From NCBI RefSeq assembly GCF_016865485.1, contig NZ_AP024452.1, positions 2,936,501 through 3,000,500 on the forward strand: a stretch of 64,000 nt of DNA. Direction: 5' to 3'. Positions 63,370-64,000 of the stretch are shown piece after piece. The notes under the pieces were generated by a model. That model saw only the letters and a program-made list of their open reading frames with translations, ran no database searches and was not told the DNA's origin. The DNA comes from Luteitalea sp. TBR-22. GTDB lineage: Bacteria > Acidobacteriota > Vicinamibacteria > Vicinamibacterales > Vicinamibacteraceae. A program made the position numbers and the translations under genes. Numbering within the stretch: the stretch's first letter is position 1; each line of letters begins with the position of its first letter.

Positions 63370-64000
63370 CTATCGGCCTTCGCCGAGTCGTGAGGCGAGC
63401 AGTTCCGGCAGTCCGGCGGCGCGGATGGCCTGTTGCTCGGCCCCGACGTCGTAGGCGACGCGGCAGAGCGTGACGGTGCGGGCCCCGAGGTCGACGATGG
63501 CGTAGGCAGCGCGAGGATCGCCGTCGCGCGGCTGGCCGACCGAGCCGGGATTGACCAGCCACCGGTCCTCGAGGCGGATGGACAGCGTGGTCCGCGTCCG
63601 GTGCTCGCCGCTCTCGACGACGGGATGGCCCTCGCCGGATCCGTACGCGCCCTGCACGTGCGTGTGCCCGAACAGGCAGAGCGGGCGACGGCCCAGTGCC
63701 GCAGCGTCACGGATGTCGTCGATCCACACCAGGTAGGCGTCCTCGTCGGCGGGCGACCCGTGCCACACCTCCAGCACATCGTCGACCAGGAGGGGGCCGG
63801 GCGGGAGGTCCCGCAGGTAGGCCAACTGTCCCTCCGTGAGCGTGCGCGTGGTCCACTCCGCCGCCTCGCGGGCGTGCGAGTTGAACCCGTACAGTTCCAT
63901 CAGGCCGCACACGGCCTTGTCGTGGTTGCCCCGGACCACCACGTGCGGGGCGAGCGCCCGGATGCGCTCGATCACATCGCCGGGCTCGGCGCCATAGCCG
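63370..64000 (-). CDS. Metallophosphoesterase, YfcE/calcineurin-like, N-terminus missing
   Basis: The gene runs off the right edge; about 210 residues are visible. They begin GYGAEPGDVIERIRAL, the stretch that follows the first metal motif in this family. Then come VVRGNHDKAV (metal-binding N and H), WHGSPAD, LFGHTHVQGAY (GHTH metal motif) and LVNPGSVGQPRDGDPRAAYAIV. This subgroup of cytoplasmic phosphodiesterases is widespread and mostly uncharacterised. It converges on the ccm operon with an eight-base gap. Confidence 0.9.
   Translation of the reverse strand, partial: GYGAEPGDVIERIRALAPHVVVRGNHDKAVCGLMELYGFNSHAREAAEWTTRTLTEGQLAYLRDLPPGPLLVDDVLEVWHGSPADEDAYLVWIDDIRDAAALGRRPLCLFGHTHVQGAYGSGEGHPVVESGEHRTRTTLSIRLEDRWLVNPGSVGQPRDGDPRAAYAIVDLGARTVTLCRVAYDVGAEQQAIRAAGLPELLASRLGEGR

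Overview
The window is a GC-rich bacterial chromosome segment with dense, often overlapping genes. Three things point to the Acidobacteriota, most likely a Vicinamibacteria-type (Luteitalea-like) lineage: two VWFA-related proteins of the type common in that phylum, Ser/Thr kinases fused to TolB/WD40-like propellers, and the layout of the cytochrome c maturation locus. This is inference from gene content; no 16S gene is present.

1-23,279 is an exopolysaccharide locus. Plus-strand genes encode the C-terminus of a GDP-mannose 6-dehydrogenase, a glycosyltransferase, a PAPS-forming sulfate activation pair (cysD, cysNC) and a glutamine-dependent amidotransferase. Facing them is one unbroken minus-strand run of 13 genes (23,279 down to 6,157): sigma-54 activator, Wza-like export protein, outer-membrane barrel, Wzz-like chain-length protein, ExeA-like ATPase, BY-kinase-type ATPase, priming sugar transferase, PHP phosphoesterase, a double GT2 protein, polysaccharide deacetylase, heparinase-like lyase and two glycosyltransferases. 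The set resembles EpsH/XrtA (PEP-CTERM)-associated polysaccharide loci, but no exosortase is in view. The likely product is a uronate-rich, possibly sulfated polymer.

23,643-28,738 holds an AttEFGH/MacB-like ABC transporter with a CrtC/AttH-like exported protein, then aat. 28,771-34,133 holds two paralogous kinase-propeller proteins, the first a clear pseudokinase. 34,180-44,201 holds an aldo/keto reductase, L-serine dehydratase, an RRM protein, an alpha/beta hydrolase, two DUF2490 proteins, three small unknown genes, a small membrane protein and a sulfatase.

44,350-50,573 looks like an integrated island: a 29-bp exact copy of the 3' end of tRNA-Phe lies 6.2 kb from the intact tRNA-Phe gene. 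It carries higBA, an orphan antitoxin with a toxin stub, two VWFA-related proteins and two unknown exported or membrane proteins, but no visible integrase.

50,840-54,946 holds recA, a YdjM-like membrane hydrolase, a 3-hydroxyacyl-CoA dehydrogenase and a thiolase. 55,086-63,361 is a plus-strand operon: a DciA-like gene, maf, then a compact cytochrome c maturation set with a CXXXY-type CcmE, a CcmF-CcmH fusion, a CcmA-CcmB fusion, CcmC, CcmD and three uncharacterised proteins. The window ends inside a metallophosphoesterase gene.

Non-coding signals of note are a recurring -10 box placed exactly six bases before the start codon (leaderless genes), mirrored G-quadruplex-capable heptad arrays behind two convergent genes, GTAG-headed REP-like palindromes around tRNA-Phe, and a polypyrimidine tandem repeat.
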